64,000 nucleotides of DNA from an uncultured Gemmataceae bacterium (GTDB lineage Bacteria > Planctomycetota > Planctomycetia > Gemmatales > Gemmataceae), in assembly GCA_937923405.1 (NCBI GenBank), contig CALDUY010000007.1, positions 292,404-356,403 on the forward strand, read 5' to 3'. The notes beneath the pieces were generated by a model. The model was not told the DNA's origin. It did no database searches and was given only the letters and a program-made list of their open reading frames with translations. Positions 55,368 to 63,409 of the stretch are shown piece by piece (within the stretch, counting starts at the first letter, position 1; each line of letters opens with the position of its first letter). The position numbers and the translations under genes were made by a program.

Positions 55368-55558
55368 GATAGCTCTTCCCTCGTGTGAATATCCGAGAAC
55401 CAGGTAATTTGGGTATGCTGGGTTACCTTATCGTTGCAAAATACGGACCGCTTCTAAAATGGCAAGCGAGAAAATAATGATTTTGCCGAGCTTGCTGATT
55501 AATTCTGCCTTTTAGAAGGGACAGTTTTAAATTTTGATGAGGATTCGGAACATGAGTT

Positions 55559-56704
55559 TCAAGCAATTTTTCGGAGGGGTTCGTTTTCGGTCATCACCGA
55601 ATCGAGGTAGCTGAACAGTTCGCGCTCGAACCGGCGTAGGGAGAAACGCTCGGCTTGCTCGCGGCATGCCGACGCCTCGATCGCATCTCCCTCGGCCTCG
55701 AATCGCTCGATCGCATCGCACAGACCATCCACACTTTGCTCGTCGAACCAGAGGCCAGTCGCTTTCGGTCGCCCCAGGGGAAGGACCGTCTCGGCGCAGC
55801 CGCCCCGACCCAAGGCGATGACTGGAGTGCCGCAAGCCATTGCCTCAACAGGAACGATGCCGAAGTCTTCCTCGCCGGGGAACAACAGCGCTCGACAGCG
55901 TCGCAAATGCTCGCGGATCGTCTCGTCGGATTGCCAACCAAGAAACTGGATATTTCCGCTCGCGTTAGCATGCAAACGCTCTGCATCCTGACCTGTGCCG
56001 ATGACCACCAAGCGGCGACGGAGTTTGTTGCAGGCCTGCACGGCCAGATCGATCCGTTTGTACGGTGCCAGTGCAGACACCACCAGATAGTAGTCTTCGC
56101 GATGCACGGGAGCAAGAGTGTAGAAATCCGTATCGACCGGCGGGTAGATCACGACACTATCGCGTTGATAGCAGTCACGGATACGCTGCTGAATCGTGCG
56201 ACTGATGGCTATAAAGTGATCGACTCGCGAGGCCGTGCGGCGATCCCACTCTCGCAGTTGATCGAGAACCAGATCGAGCAGGCGCGATGACAGCCCGGGG
56301 CGGCTGTCGCCAAAGTAGGCCGAACGCATCTGCCAGGCGTAACGCATCGGAGTGAAGCAGTAGCAGACGTGCAGACTGCGTCCCTGTTGGCGGTCGGCAG
56401 GACGAACGCTCTTGGCCACACAGTGACTGAAGCTCAGCACCAGATCGGCGGGAGGTAGTTTCAGAGTTCGAGCAGCCAACGGCATCAGGGGCAGAAAGTA
56501 ACGATACCACGTATGTGCCCGAGGCAGACGGTTGAGAAAGCTGGTGTAAATCGGGCGCTGTTCAATGGTCGGCGAGGTGGAGCCAGGTTTGTGCAACAGG
56601 GTGAACAGCGACGCGCCGGGCCAGCGACGAGCCGCCACTTCCAGGCACTTCTCACCGCCACGCATTCCCGTCAGCCAGTCATGCACCAACACGATGCGTG
56701 CCAT
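55559..56704 (-). CDS. GT4-type glycosyltransferase
   Basis: The 381-residue protein starts at ATG 56704 behind GGGAGGAGGG; the longer frame to 56818 would overlap the upstream gene. It has the two-Rossmann GT-B layout: N-terminal IVLVHDWLTGMRGGEKCLE, a middle YYLVVSALAPYKRIDLAVQA, and the family signature EEDFGIVPVEAMACGTPVIA with GGCAETV. It transfers a sugar from a nucleotide donor to a lipid- or polysaccharide-linked acceptor on the cytoplasmic side of the membrane. Acceptor and sugar are unknown. The upstream gene is the XPB companion, 49 bases away; functional relation is doubtful. Confidence 0.92.
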   Translation of the reverse strand: MARIVLVHDWLTGMRGGEKCLEVAARRWPGASLFTLLHKPGSTSPTIEQRPIYTSFLNRLPRAHTWYRYFLPLMPLAARTLKLPPADLVLSFSHCVAKSVRPADRQQGRSLHVCYCFTPMRYAWQMRSAYFGDSRPGLSSRLLDLVLDQLREWDRRTASRVDHFIAISRTIQQRIRDCYQRDSVVIYPPVDTDFYTLAPVHREDYYLVVSALAPYKRIDLAVQACNKLRRRLVVIGTGQDAERLHANASGNIQFLGWQSDETIREHLRRCRALLFPGEEDFGIVPVEAMACGTPVIALGRGGCAETVLPLGRPKATGLWFDEQSVDGLCDAIERFEAEGDAIEASACREQAERFSLRRFERELFSYLDSVMTENEPLRKIA

Positions 56705-56753
56705 CGCCCCCCTCCTCCCTGAGCGGGGAAATTTTCCCTCGCGAAACAATTTC

Positions 56754-58922
56754 TTATGATCCACGATCTGCCGAGGGCGAGTCAATCGCATCTGGCCGCA
56801 GCCGGATTCCCAATTCACCTAGTCGGAGGATCAGCTCGTTGAGATGCTCCTCGGCGATACTCAGCGCGGTGGGGCCAAGCCGCTCAGCGATTCGCTCGCG
56901 CGACGGCGGCCACTGCATCAAGCCGTCGGCAATCTCCACATGTTCAACGTGCAACACCAGATGGCGACGCAGACTCGGCGAAGGCAGTTGCCCTCCCTGC
57001 ATCAACAGCCTCGCCGCTGGAGTTGCCGCATCTCCCGTTCGTTGTTGAAACCAGGTTTCTAGTAACGAAAGAGTGAATCCCTCGGCTCGCGCCCGGGCCA
57101 GCGAGGCGGGAGTCAATCGGTAACGTCGTTTGCCTGTCGCCACGTTCCGATCGATCAGCTCGGCGAAGCGCGGCAACTCGGTCTCTAGCATCAGATCGCT
57201 GCGGACCACATCGACGATCAGCGTAACGCCGTCCTCTTCCACTTCCACGCAGCGTTCAGGCGGCAGGCCGTAGTCGCGAGTGCCAGCCAAGCGAAAATGG
57301 CGGAAGTCGATTTGCTCTTCGTTGGCTACCAGAGCCAGTGTTTCACTAAGGCGAACGACCGGTAGTCCGCGGGTGATCGCCTCGTTAAGATCGGCTGGCG
57401 TGGTAAACTCCAGTAATGCCGCGGAGGGATACACGGTGATGCGTTCGCGTTTGTTGGCCCAAGTGCGCAGCGAATCAAGCACCGGTTGAGGTGTCGCTCG
57501 TGTGCCGTGCTGTTCCAAGGCCCGGGCCAGCGAGTCGAACGATTCGCCCTGTTCCAAGGCGCGATAAACCGTCTCGGGCTCCAGCTGGAGTTGGCATGCC
57601 GCTCCCAATGTCTTCCAGCTGGCGAAGCGGGTCAATCGAGCAATTAGTTGGGGCGTCAGCCCCTGACGATAGGCGATAATCTCCAGGTTTGGCTGCACCA
57701 TCAACGTTTTGGGAAATTGTGGCGGTAGCGGGGGAACGCCTCCCAGGCCAAGCACCCAGCGTCCCAACGGACTTAGCCGCACTAGTGTGTTGCCTTCTAG
57801 CGAACGGGCCGCCTGAACTAGCCGCAAGGGATAGGCCAGGCCGAGCAAGAACGTCTCAACCCACGGCTTGCGCTGCGAGGGCCGAACCGATTCACCCGTC
57901 CAGAAAGGATGATGAGCGTGTAACCAGCTCTCCAAAGTCGCACAATCACTCCAGCGATCTTTTTCCAGTTTGGCCAGGAGCATCAATAACAACAGATAGG
58001 CAGAGGGAAACGGGTTGCCGATCACTTCTTCTCCGCCGCGCCAGCCGTCGATCGGCGACCAGACACGGAGACGAAATAGATTTGCTGTCATTGATTGAAG
58101 AGCGGACCACAACCCATTCTGCCAACTCGTCGGCAAGGCTCCGGCGCGGACTTCTCCGTCCTGTTCGCGGATCACGCCTTCGACTTCGCCCAGCGACAGA
58201 ATCCAGAACCCCAGGTCCGGCACCGTGACCAGAGCATCTGGCGGTGGAGCGTTTAGCAACGCATCTTGACTGACCCGGTCTACGTCGCGTTTGAACAACC
58301 CCCCTGTCTGAGTGCGGCGGAGCGGCGATTCCGCCACTCTCTGCCACAATACTCCTAGCCGAAGGAGAAACTCAGCACCGTCGGCTTCCAAGACCGTCGT
58401 CGGAGAGAGCGTTTCTACTGCCAGTTCAGGAAGGTCGAACTCCACCCCGATCGCTCGCTGAGCAATCTCAGGCGGACTGAAGACCAGTAAGGTCGTACTA
58501 CCGACTACACCGAGCCAATGCTCGAAAGTGGCCAACTTGACCTTGCTGTTTGTCCAGAAGGTGTCGAGTACGGGAAAGAGCAAGCCAGCATTGAGCAGAT
58601 CGAGGACCGCGCCCAGGCCGTTTTCGTGCCCCAGGGCCATAACCATCTCGATCAAATTGCCCAGTGCCCAGACGGGCTGGCGACTGTGGCCGATCAGGGC
58701 CAGAGTTTGACGACTCGCCAGGGGTAACTCGGCGACGCGGCGATCCAGCACCGGAGTATTGCCAATCGTCTCTAGCGATCGCGCGATCAATTCCTCAACC
58801 GGCCAGTGATTGCGTGGCTTGACGAGCCGACCCGCAACCTCGCGCACCAATCCTTCGTGATAACGGTTGAGAGTCGCCTCAACACGATCCAGCCAAGAAA
58901 GAGTGTCTACAGACTCTGTCAT
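56754..58922 (-). CDS. XPB/Ssl2-type helicase-associated protein
   Basis: The 722-residue protein contains, at residues about 400-470, the helicase-associated signature FPKTLMVQPNLEIIAYRQGL followed by LIARLTRFASW and YRALEQGESFDSLARALEQH, the Helicase_C_3 / XPB N-terminal-like domain. The rest is helical and winged-helix-like (EELIARSLETIGNTPVLDRRV, FKRDVDRVSQDALL). There is no Walker motif, so it is not itself a motor. In actinobacteria a comparable protein is encoded next to the XPB helicase, as here (XPB at 59270-61003). It probably binds DNA or the helicase. A chain of three minus-strand genes (XPB, an 87-residue protein, this gene) suggests one operon. Confidence 0.8.
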   Translation of the reverse strand: MTESVDTLSWLDRVEATLNRYHEGLVREVAGRLVKPRNHWPVEELIARSLETIGNTPVLDRRVAELPLASRQTLALIGHSRQPVWALGNLIEMVMALGHENGLGAVLDLLNAGLLFPVLDTFWTNSKVKLATFEHWLGVVGSTTLLVFSPPEIAQRAIGVEFDLPELAVETLSPTTVLEADGAEFLLRLGVLWQRVAESPLRRTQTGGLFKRDVDRVSQDALLNAPPPDALVTVPDLGFWILSLGEVEGVIREQDGEVRAGALPTSWQNGLWSALQSMTANLFRLRVWSPIDGWRGGEEVIGNPFPSAYLLLLMLLAKLEKDRWSDCATLESWLHAHHPFWTGESVRPSQRKPWVETFLLGLAYPLRLVQAARSLEGNTLVRLSPLGRWVLGLGGVPPLPPQFPKTLMVQPNLEIIAYRQGLTPQLIARLTRFASWKTLGAACQLQLEPETVYRALEQGESFDSLARALEQHGTRATPQPVLDSLRTWANKRERITVYPSAALLEFTTPADLNEAITRGLPVVRLSETLALVANEEQIDFRHFRLAGTRDYGLPPERCVEVEEDGVTLIVDVVRSDLMLETELPRFAELIDRNVATGKRRYRLTPASLARARAEGFTLSLLETWFQQRTGDAATPAARLLMQGGQLPSPSLRRHLVLHVEHVEIADGLMQWPPSRERIAERLGPTALSIAEEHLNELILRLGELGIRLRPDAIDSPSADRGS

Positions 58923-58989
58923 GGATGACCTGGCAGGAAGAAAGAGTTAGCAGATCGGCAAAAGGTGCTTTTAGATTGCCTGAGCAGAC

Positions 58990-59253
58990 TCACCCTCTTG
59001 TCTCCTTTTCTCCTTGTTTCAAGGAAGGAGTGTGGCCCATCTTTTGCAATTCGGCTAGCACCGCTTCCACGCGACCAGGACGGATCAGTAGAACCCGATC
59101 CGTGAGCCGACCGACGATGTCCTGAGCCAGTTTTTTCCTGGCGAGAATTTCCTCGGCCAGCAAGGCATCCTCGGTTTGGACAAGGCAAACTCGCCGGTGC
59201 ATTTTTACCGGAAGTCGACCGGAGGTCGAGGAACGGGAAGAATCGAGCGGCAT
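58990..59253 (-). CDS. Small conserved protein between XPB and its companion
   Basis: The 87-residue protein starts at ATG 59253 with AGGAG nine bases upstream. It has a Ser/Arg-rich N-terminus, then LAEEILARKKLAQDIVGRLT and VLLIRPGRVEAVLAELQKMG, a basic helix-strand-helix fold. No family is recognised. It is translated 16 bases downstream of the XPB stop and 67 bases upstream of the companion gene. By position it may be a third subunit of the helicase assembly; this is inference. Confidence 0.65.
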   Translation of the reverse strand: MPLDSSRSSTSGRLPVKMHRRVCLVQTEDALLAEEILARKKLAQDIVGRLTDRVLLIRPGRVEAVLAELQKMGHTPSLKQGEKETRG

Positions 59254-59269
59254 CGGAACCTACTCCTGC

Positions 59270-61003
59270 TCAACAGGCCGATCGCCTGAGGCGGTTCTGC
59301 TCTTCGAGCAGTTCGGCCCCATCGAGAATCTGATAGCTGTAGCCCTGTTCGGTCAGAAACAATTGCCGATGATGCGCGAAGTCCTGTTCCCGAGTATCGC
59401 GCGTGACCAGTGTATAGAAGTGAGCCACTTCGCCGCCGGTCTTGGGCCGAAGAATTCGTCCCAGTCGCTGGGCTTCTTCCTGACGCGATCCAAACGTTCC
59501 TGAGACCTGAATCAGCACGTTAGCATCCGGCAGATCTAGTGCGAAATTGCCCACCTTCGATAGTACAATGTGTCGTATTTGGCCCTGGCGAAATTGCTCG
59601 TACAACTGCTCGCGTTCGGAATTGCTCGTCTGTCCCGTTACAAGAGGGATGTCGAAGCGGCGGCTCAATTCGCGGAGCTGCTTCAGATACTGGCCGATAA
59701 TGAGAACGCGGCTGTCCTTGTAGCGTTCCAGCAACACCGCGACGATGTCGTTCTTGCCGGGATTCTCGCTGGCCAGGCGGTACTTGTTGCGCCACTCCGC
59801 AACGGCATATTCCATGCGTTGCTGCTCGGGCAGAGCCACGCGAATTTCGCAGCAGGTGGCCTCGGCGATCCAGCCGCGCGACTCCAACTCACGCCAGGGC
59901 ACGTCGTATTTCTTCGGACCGATGAGGCTGAACACGTCGGCCTCGCGACCATCCTCGCGTACCAGAGTAGCTGTCAGCCCCAGCCGTCTACGAGCCTGGA
60001 TCTGGGCGGTCACCCGAAAGACGGGAGCCGGCAACAGATGTACCTCGTCGTAGATAATCAACCCCCAGTCCTGCTTGTTGAACAGTTCAAAGTGAGGATA
60101 TTCCTCGGTCTTATCATTTCGGTGAGTAAGGATCTGATAAGTCGCCAATGTAACTGGGGCAATCTCCTTGACTTCACCGGTGTACTCCGCCACATCGGAG
60201 TCCGGCAGGTCAGTCTTGTCGAGAATTTCACGTCGCCACTGTTTGACCGAAGTGATGCCGGTTGTCAGCACCAAAGTCTTGCGCTGAATCATGCACATGG
60301 CGGAGATGCCGACGATGGTCTTACCCGCGCCGCAGGGGAGAACGATGACGCCCGAACCGCCGCGTACATCGCCGCCGGCATAGAAAATCTCGCCCGCCTC
60401 TCGTTGATAGTCGCGGACGTGGAACGGCAGTCCAGACCGAGCCACGCTGCGCAGTTTCATCGGATGGGCCGCGCCTTCGGTGTACCCAGCGAGATCCTCG
60501 GCCGGATAGCCCACGCCGATGAGCGCCAGTTTCAGCACCCCACGAAATCCAGGCTCGACCAGATAGGAAGTTTTATCGAGCCGTTTGTCCAGATAGATCT
60601 TAATCTTGGGTTGCCGAGCCAACTCTTCGAGCAGCGGCACATCGTTGCAAACGAATCGCAAAGGAGCCGGCTCGCTGCCATCTCCTGTGTCGTATTTCTC
60701 CAGACGCACCCGACCGTAGCGGCTAACCAGTTCGGTGATGTCCGGAGCTAAGTTGCCAGGTAGAGGGAACTTGCTATAGCGCCGCAACACCTCGATCATC
60801 GCTTCGGCAGACAGGCCGGCAGCGGCGGCGTTCCACAGCGACAGCGGACTTAGTCGGTAGGTGTGGATGTGTTCAGGGCTTTTTTCGAGTTCCGCGAACG
60901 GAGCCAGTGCATCGCGTGCCTCGGCATATTTCGGATTATCGACCTCAACCAGGATGGAGCGATCACCCTGAACGATGAGAGGATTCGTTGGATCGTACTG
61001 CAT
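59270..61003 (-). CDS. XPB-type DNA repair helicase (superfamily 2)
   Basis: The 577-residue protein has the bacterial XPB order. It has an N-terminal damage-recognition-like part (PLIVQGDRSILVEVDNPKY), Walker A LPCGAGKTIVG, motif II IIYDEVH, motif III GLTATLVREDGRE with the Arg-Glu-Asp of the XPB RED motif, then helicase domain 2 ending SGTFGSRQEEAQRLGRILRP (motif VI). It unwinds or translocates on DNA using ATP in the cytoplasm and is linked to nucleotide-excision-type repair. Length is normal for the bacterial form. No good SD precedes ATG 61003. A companion protein and a small protein follow on the same strand. Confidence 0.95.
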   Translation of the reverse strand: MQYDPTNPLIVQGDRSILVEVDNPKYAEARDALAPFAELEKSPEHIHTYRLSPLSLWNAAAAGLSAEAMIEVLRRYSKFPLPGNLAPDITELVSRYGRVRLEKYDTGDGSEPAPLRFVCNDVPLLEELARQPKIKIYLDKRLDKTSYLVEPGFRGVLKLALIGVGYPAEDLAGYTEGAAHPMKLRSVARSGLPFHVRDYQREAGEIFYAGGDVRGGSGVIVLPCGAGKTIVGISAMCMIQRKTLVLTTGITSVKQWRREILDKTDLPDSDVAEYTGEVKEIAPVTLATYQILTHRNDKTEEYPHFELFNKQDWGLIIYDEVHLLPAPVFRVTAQIQARRRLGLTATLVREDGREADVFSLIGPKKYDVPWRELESRGWIAEATCCEIRVALPEQQRMEYAVAEWRNKYRLASENPGKNDIVAVLLERYKDSRVLIIGQYLKQLRELSRRFDIPLVTGQTSNSEREQLYEQFRQGQIRHIVLSKVGNFALDLPDANVLIQVSGTFGSRQEEAQRLGRILRPKTGGEVAHFYTLVTRDTREQDFAHHRQLFLTEQGYSYQILDGAELLEEQNRLRRSAC

Positions 61004-61261
61004 TCGCCAGCAACTCGGTCGTCAGGGTCCATCCACTGGGCGCAAAGGTCAAAGGGAAGTTTAGACAGGTTACACTATCTACGCAAGGCGAAGTCGGAAC
61101 TGAGCATACGCAGACGCTCTGGAGTCCTTGCCACGATTTCTGCCGGAACCACCCCAGGCACCAACTTGAGGAACAACGCCGTTCTCATCTGCGTTGTCGC
61201 CAATTCCAAGATCCTCAAACATCCGCTCCCCTCCAGACACGGTTGCTTCGAAGTGCGTTAG

Positions 61262-61292
61262 GGTGAGTGAGGGGACTCGAACCTCTCAATTC
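61262..61292 (-). other. tRNA 3'-end fragment, probable attachment-site remnant
   Basis: The minus strand reads GAGAGGTTCGAGTCCCC, then TCACTCACC: a T-stem/loop (TTCGAGT flanked by AGAGG and CCCCT, one mismatch) and a 7-base acceptor 3' strand. No matching 5' half (GTGAGTG) lies upstream, so it is a fragment and not a gene. Such fragments are left where elements integrate into tRNA genes. The rest of 61004-61358 shows no supported gene. Confidence 0.5.
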
Positions 61293-61358
61293 CAAAGCCA
61301 CAATCTCGATAGACTTAGTCGTAAACTCCGTATCTATCGCCTTTTAAGCGATCCTCGA

Positions 61359-61532
61359 TGTCTTCGGCGTACCACCGGGCGTACCCGCCGCGGAAAAACA
61401 ACCAGCGAAGAGGAGGTTTCCGATCCGCAATTAGGCGAATTGATCCGCCTCTGGCCGAGCCTCTCCGAGGCCCAGCGACAAGCCTTGCTCACCGTGGCCC
61501 AAGCTTCCGCTGGTGTCAAAAGCGCGCGTTAG
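61359..61532 (+). pseudogene. Possible C-terminal remnant of an integrase-type protein
   Basis: This frame ends at TAG 61530 and has a basic stretch (RRTTGRTRRGKTTSEEE) followed by DPQLGELIRLWPSLSEAQRQ and ALLTVAQAS. That tail resembles the last residues of planctomycete site-specific integrases (a WP-LPE-R type helix), which I recall but cannot search. There is no start codon with SD in frame and the frame upstream runs through the tRNA fragment, so it looks like a truncated gene. It could instead be a small unrelated protein. Confidence 0.35.
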
Positions 61533-61590
61533 TCGCCGTCTGCGAGGTTCCGGCAGCTCTGAGGTGTTCTCCAAACTCGCAACCCTCTAC

Positions 61591-61842
61591 CTAAGAGCCT
61601 GACGAGGGAGGCGACGGCAATGACTCGGCATGCTCTAATCGTTCCACCAACAGCAGCCCCACCGTTTCAAAGTGGTCATACGGCGCATCGGGGGTGTCGG
61701 CCAAATAGAAAACGAAGCTGTCTCGACCGACTCGCACCATCTCGGGATGCCGCACTTCGTAAGTTCGTCCGCTGTTCAACACAATGCGAAACGGACGAAA
61801 GGGCTTGGCCTGAATATAGGCCAACAACGTCTCAGGACGCAT
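61591..61842 (-). CDS. Small conserved hypothetical protein
   Basis: The 83-residue protein starts at ATG 61842 with GGAGGA eight bases upstream. It reads MRPETLLAYIQAKPFRPFRI, then LNSGRTYEVRHPEMVRVGRD and a hydrophobic strand SFVFYL, a small beta-rich fold often seen as a hypothetical protein in planctomycetes. No function is known to me. It lies on the opposite strand to the neighbouring integration genes and may be the last chromosomal gene or element cargo. Confidence 0.72.
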   Translation of the reverse strand: MRPETLLAYIQAKPFRPFRIVLNSGRTYEVRHPEMVRVGRDSFVFYLADTPDAPYDHFETVGLLLVERLEHAESLPSPPSSGS

Positions 61843-61859
61843 GGAAAAGTCCTCCACCT

Positions 61860-62566
61860 AACAACACCACAGCATAGCAGATCGGATACTGGATTGCGCG
61901 TTACGAGCTAACCTCTCATCGACAGACAAAGGTTATATCACTCATTAGGTATTACAACGTCTCGCCCTAAAACATCGCGAACACTTCAGCAAGGAAAGCA
62001 ACCCGCTGTTTCGCCTATCTAGGCCGGCAGGCCCCCCAGCGACTGCCCCATAAACACTCATGTACTGCATCCGGATTATTTGCTAATCCGTAACCGGGGT
62101 GAATAGTTAGCAACAATTCATCCATTAAACGGCTCCGTCTAAATTGAATATGTGAATTGGTAATCGTTCGGGCATTAAACGAACCGACCCCGCTGCTATT
62201 TCTGCAGCGGGGCCAGCCCTTGGCACACCCCTACCTAATTAGGCAACCGAATTGTAATCAGTGGGAACGTTGCCTGTCAATTAAGGGCTAGTGATTGAAG
62301 CCGGAACGCAACAGTTGTGGGGCATATGATGCTAGAGAAACAGTGCTGCGACGGCGTGAAAAGCTCAATTATGCAATTGGCTGAATTGTGCAACTAACCT
62401 CAAAAGCACAGTGAATCGATTAGGTCTTGATTGAATGCGATTGGCAAAAAATTGCGTGAAGAGGCTAATTACGAGTCCACAAAGTGTTGTCAATCGATAC
62501 AATCGACCATATATTGGCATTAGTAATCACAATTCAATGAGGAAAGGCTAAGCAGCAGGAAGCGTC
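61860..62566. other. AT-rich intergenic region with clustered AATTG/CAATT motifs and a hairpin
   Basis: About 700 bases hold no credible gene. Composition falls to roughly 40% GC from about 62.1 kb on, well below the neighbours. Ten AATTG or CAATT pentamers lie between 62114 and 62534, including a tight group at 62366-62388. A 9-bp perfect hairpin (CCCCGCTGC 62188-62196 with GCAGCGGGG 62204-62212) could terminate transcription. The motif cluster just upstream of an excisionase-like gene could be arm-type recombinase sites or a replication/partition site. Confidence 0.5.
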
Positions 62567-62793
62567 ATGAGAGCCGTCGGCACCTCGGCAGAGTTGATTA
62601 CGCGAAGAGAATTGGCTGTTTTACTGAATGTTGCACTAAGGACAGTCGATTCGTGGGCCGCGAGCGGCCGTCTCCCCGAATCAGTTCGTTGGTGATGCGC
62701 GGAACCGTCCGCTGGCGAAGATCTGACATCGAGCGTTGGCTCGCCGCTGGATGTCCGTCGCGCGATGTTTGGAAAAAACGACAAGGCAGGTAG
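62567..62793 (+). pseudogene. Frameshifted helix-turn-helix (excisionase/MerR-like) gene
   Basis: ATG 62567 (AGGA about 8 bases upstream) reads MRAVGTSAELITRRELAVLL, then NVALRTVDSWAASGRLPESV, and stops at TGA 62693. The +2-shifted frame continues as VMRGTVRWRRSDIERWLAAG and ends at TAG 62791 after WKKRQGR. Together they make a standard short HTH_17 protein of about 75 residues in which a single missing base near 62690 (before GGTGATG) breaks the frame. Such proteins direct excision or regulate integrated elements and usually sit near the integrase, as here (63410). It may be a true pseudogene, a sequencing error or a programmed shift. Confidence 0.72.
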
Positions 62794-62806
62794 ACAAACG
62801 CTTTGC

Positions 62807-62825
62807 GGCCCGGTGGGGCCGGGCC
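62807..62825 (+). other. Short GC-rich hairpin between element genes
   Basis: GGCCCGG (62807-62813) pairs with CCGGGCC (62819-62825) over a 5-base loop, between the HTH pseudogene and the next gene. No T-run follows, so its role is unclear. Confidence 0.3.
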
Positions 62826-62858
62826 ACGGGCGTTATTCAAGGATGAAGGGTAAATTCA

Positions 62859-63332
62859 ATGAGCGATTTTATCCGCGGCCAGTATCTAGGCAACGGAAAG
62901 CTGCAGGAGTGCGACGACCCGCTGGCCGCCGGTCTCGATTCGGGGCCAGATCACAGACCCGAGGAGATGCCCGCTGCCCCTTGGTGGCGTGTCCGCGTGG
63001 CTACTTATTGGCGAGCGCGCGGCATCGTGCTGGCCTGGGCACGGCGGGCGCAGAGTCGTGCGGATCACCACCCCGACAAATGGGGGATTTCGTCGTCACC
63101 CATCGTCACCGCCAACAAAAACCCTGAAAGACAAGGCATTCACGGTGACGACAGGGTGACGATGGGTGACAATCCCAGAGGGCTTGGTGACGATGGGGTG
63201 ACGATGGACCGGCCACCGGAAACACCTGTAACCCGGGGAGGGGGTGACGCGGTGACGATGGATGACGATCTTTTCCCCCACTTTGACGGGTTCCATCGAA
63301 CCGGCTGGGGGCCGTATCGCGATCGCTACTAG
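62859..63332 (+). CDS. Element-borne hypothetical protein with repetitive acidic C-terminus
   Basis: The 157-residue frame starts at an ATG with GAAGGG about 10 bases upstream. The first half is ordinary (MSDFIRGQYLGNGKLQECDD, PWWRVRVATYWRARGIVLAW). The second is Gly/Asp/Val/Thr-rich because the DNA repeats GTGACGATGG four times (DDRVTMGDN, DDGVTMDRP, AVTMDDD). No family is recognised. It lies between the excisionase-like pseudogene and the integrase on the same strand, so it probably belongs to the integrated element. The repeats may matter as DNA rather than protein. Confidence 0.5.
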   Translation: MSDFIRGQYLGNGKLQECDDPLAAGLDSGPDHRPEEMPAAPWWRVRVATYWRARGIVLAWARRAQSRADHHPDKWGISSSPIVTANKNPERQGIHGDDRVTMGDNPRGLGDDGVTMDRPPETPVTRGGGDAVTMDDDLFPHFDGFHRTGWGPYRDRY

Positions 63333-63409
63333 GCCCGCACGCTATTGACTTATAAATCTTGCCTGACCCGAGTAACACGATCTCACACCTCGAAGCAAGG
63401 GATCGCGTC

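Noticed and set aside
53757..55388. Long plus-strand frame of 543 codons rich in His, Leu and Asp
   Set aside because: It is the antisense of the YTV-like gene. The minus strand has a signal peptide, SD and meaningful repeats; the plus frame is only a mirror of the repetitive DNA.
55451..55520. CTTCTAAAA and TTTTAGAAG inverted repeat upstream of the YTV-like gene as an operator
   Set aside because: The arms are only nine AT-rich bases and about 50 bases apart; not convincing without comparison to related genomes.
59570..60751. 393-codon plus-strand frame opposite XPB
   Set aside because: XPB on the minus strand carries all helicase motifs. The plus frame is a codon-bias shadow.
61262..61350. 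A full tRNA on the minus strand, possibly tRNA-His because of a GATTGTGGC loop
   Set aside because: The supposed anticodon stem has mismatches and there is no 5' acceptor strand complementary to CACTCAC, so only a 3' fragment is supported.
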